From the NCBI GenBank assembly GCA_011800805.1, contig MPNW01000048.1:6280-44200 (forward strand): a stretch of DNA of 37,921 bases, in the 5' to 3' direction. The position numbers and the translations under genes were made by a program. Origin of the DNA: Hirudo medicinalis. Taxonomy: Eukaryota; Annelida; Clitellata; Hirudinida; Hirudinidae. The notes under the pieces are model-generated. The model was not told where the DNA came from and searched no databases. It worked only from the letters and a program-made list of their open reading frames with translations. This document shows positions 37,431 through 37,921 of this stretch, piece by piece (within the stretch, counting starts at the first letter, position 1; each line of letters starts with the position of its first letter).

Positions 37431-37559
37431 CTGGAATTCATGCAATACATGATGCTTGGAACTTATATTTGGCATAAACAATAACATTTGTTAAAATGTT
37501 TGTTTAAGCAGTTAATAGGAACAAAAATGTCAAATCATTTTCGCTAAGCTGTTGTAAGA

Positions 37560-37880
37560 CATCATTGGACTACGAAAATAAGACAGGTGCTTAAACTAGT
37601 TTTTGCTCCAAAAGACGCGGTGGGTCTTATTTTCGGGGATGTCTTAAATTTGTTCTTATACAAAAATCTACCGGCACATTTAATCATTTATGGTACACAA
37701 ATTACTGTTACAGGAAAAAAAGTGCTTGATTTTAATAAATTATTAATAAAAGGTTTTGTTGTGACGCCATATTCGAGTATAAAAGGACTGGGGAAACAGT
37801 CCGCGGGAGCGGGAAGTTAGAGTTCGAGAAGGATTGCGAGTTTGACGATATTGCAGGCGATTACGTACTTCGGAGATATT
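37560..37880. repeat. Probable dispersed repeat with TCTTATTTTCGGGGATGTCTTA
   Basis: GACTACGAAAATAAGACAGG and GGTCTTATTTTCGGGGATG are short inverted versions of one another, a pattern seen at the ends of some DNA transposons. A 77-codon plus-strand ORF here (37587-37820) has no recognised domain; I regard it as repeat-derived. 37795-37840 is GC-rich relative to the window. Confidence 0.4.
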
Positions 37881-37921
37881 AGCGATATATTTCAGTCTGT
37901 TTCGGTTTCGAAGTTTCTTGG

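Noticed and set aside
1..37921. CRISPR array, prokaryotic operon or plasmid features
   Set aside because: The spliced gene structure, LINE/SINE content and polyadenylation signal show nuclear animal DNA; the tandem repeats present lack spacer-repeat architecture.

Overview
The window is intron-rich, AT-rich animal DNA from an invertebrate, with many decayed transposable elements. Evidence: coding segments bounded by GT/AG splice sites that join in phase, animal-type non-LTR retrotransposons, hAT-like elements, a tRNA-derived SINE and AATAAA polyadenylation signals. The exact animal cannot be fixed from the sequence. A nematode outside the Caenorhabditis type is possible (splice acceptors do not follow TTTTCAG strictly), but this is a guess.

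Layout. 1-6300: no secure gene; it holds a trinucleotide microsatellite, a hAT-like terminus, a 1.7-kb element with ~340-bp terminal inverted repeats, two SINE-tail copies, and a 344-bp hAT-type MITE with a perfect 8-bp target duplication. 6301-35234 (+): one very long gene for a full-size ABC transporter of subfamily A (closest in layout to ABCA3), lacking its first exons in this window. I place 33 exons by splice phase and protein motifs. Both nucleotide-binding domains keep Walker A, Q-loop, signature, Walker B and H-loop. The long introns hold the repeats: a minus-strand LINE remnant (11.1-14.4 kb), an inverted AT-rich ~305-bp satellite (21.3-22.9 kb), a TA-flanked inverted-repeat element (24.5-25.4 kb), a SINE (27.4 kb) and an R2-like retrotransposon remnant (32.2-34.5 kb). 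35441-37430 (-): the 3' part of a peroxisomal acyl-CoA oxidase gene, convergent with the ABC transporter and ending in an AKL peroxisomal signal.

The two genes are unrelated in pathway except that both concern lipids: ABCA proteins move lipids across or between membranes, and acyl-CoA oxidase starts peroxisomal beta-oxidation. Their tail-to-tail placement (stops 206 bp apart) is best read as ordinary neighbourhood. Three introns across the two genes appear to use GC instead of GT donors. Two single-N positions occur; the one at 35642 sits between two ~126-bp copies of the same sequence and is most likely an assembly join.

I did not find a convincing undescribed system. The strongest leads are the long-TIR element at 2756-4482, the inverted satellite, and the R2-like remnant bracketed by its own inverted 120-bp segment.
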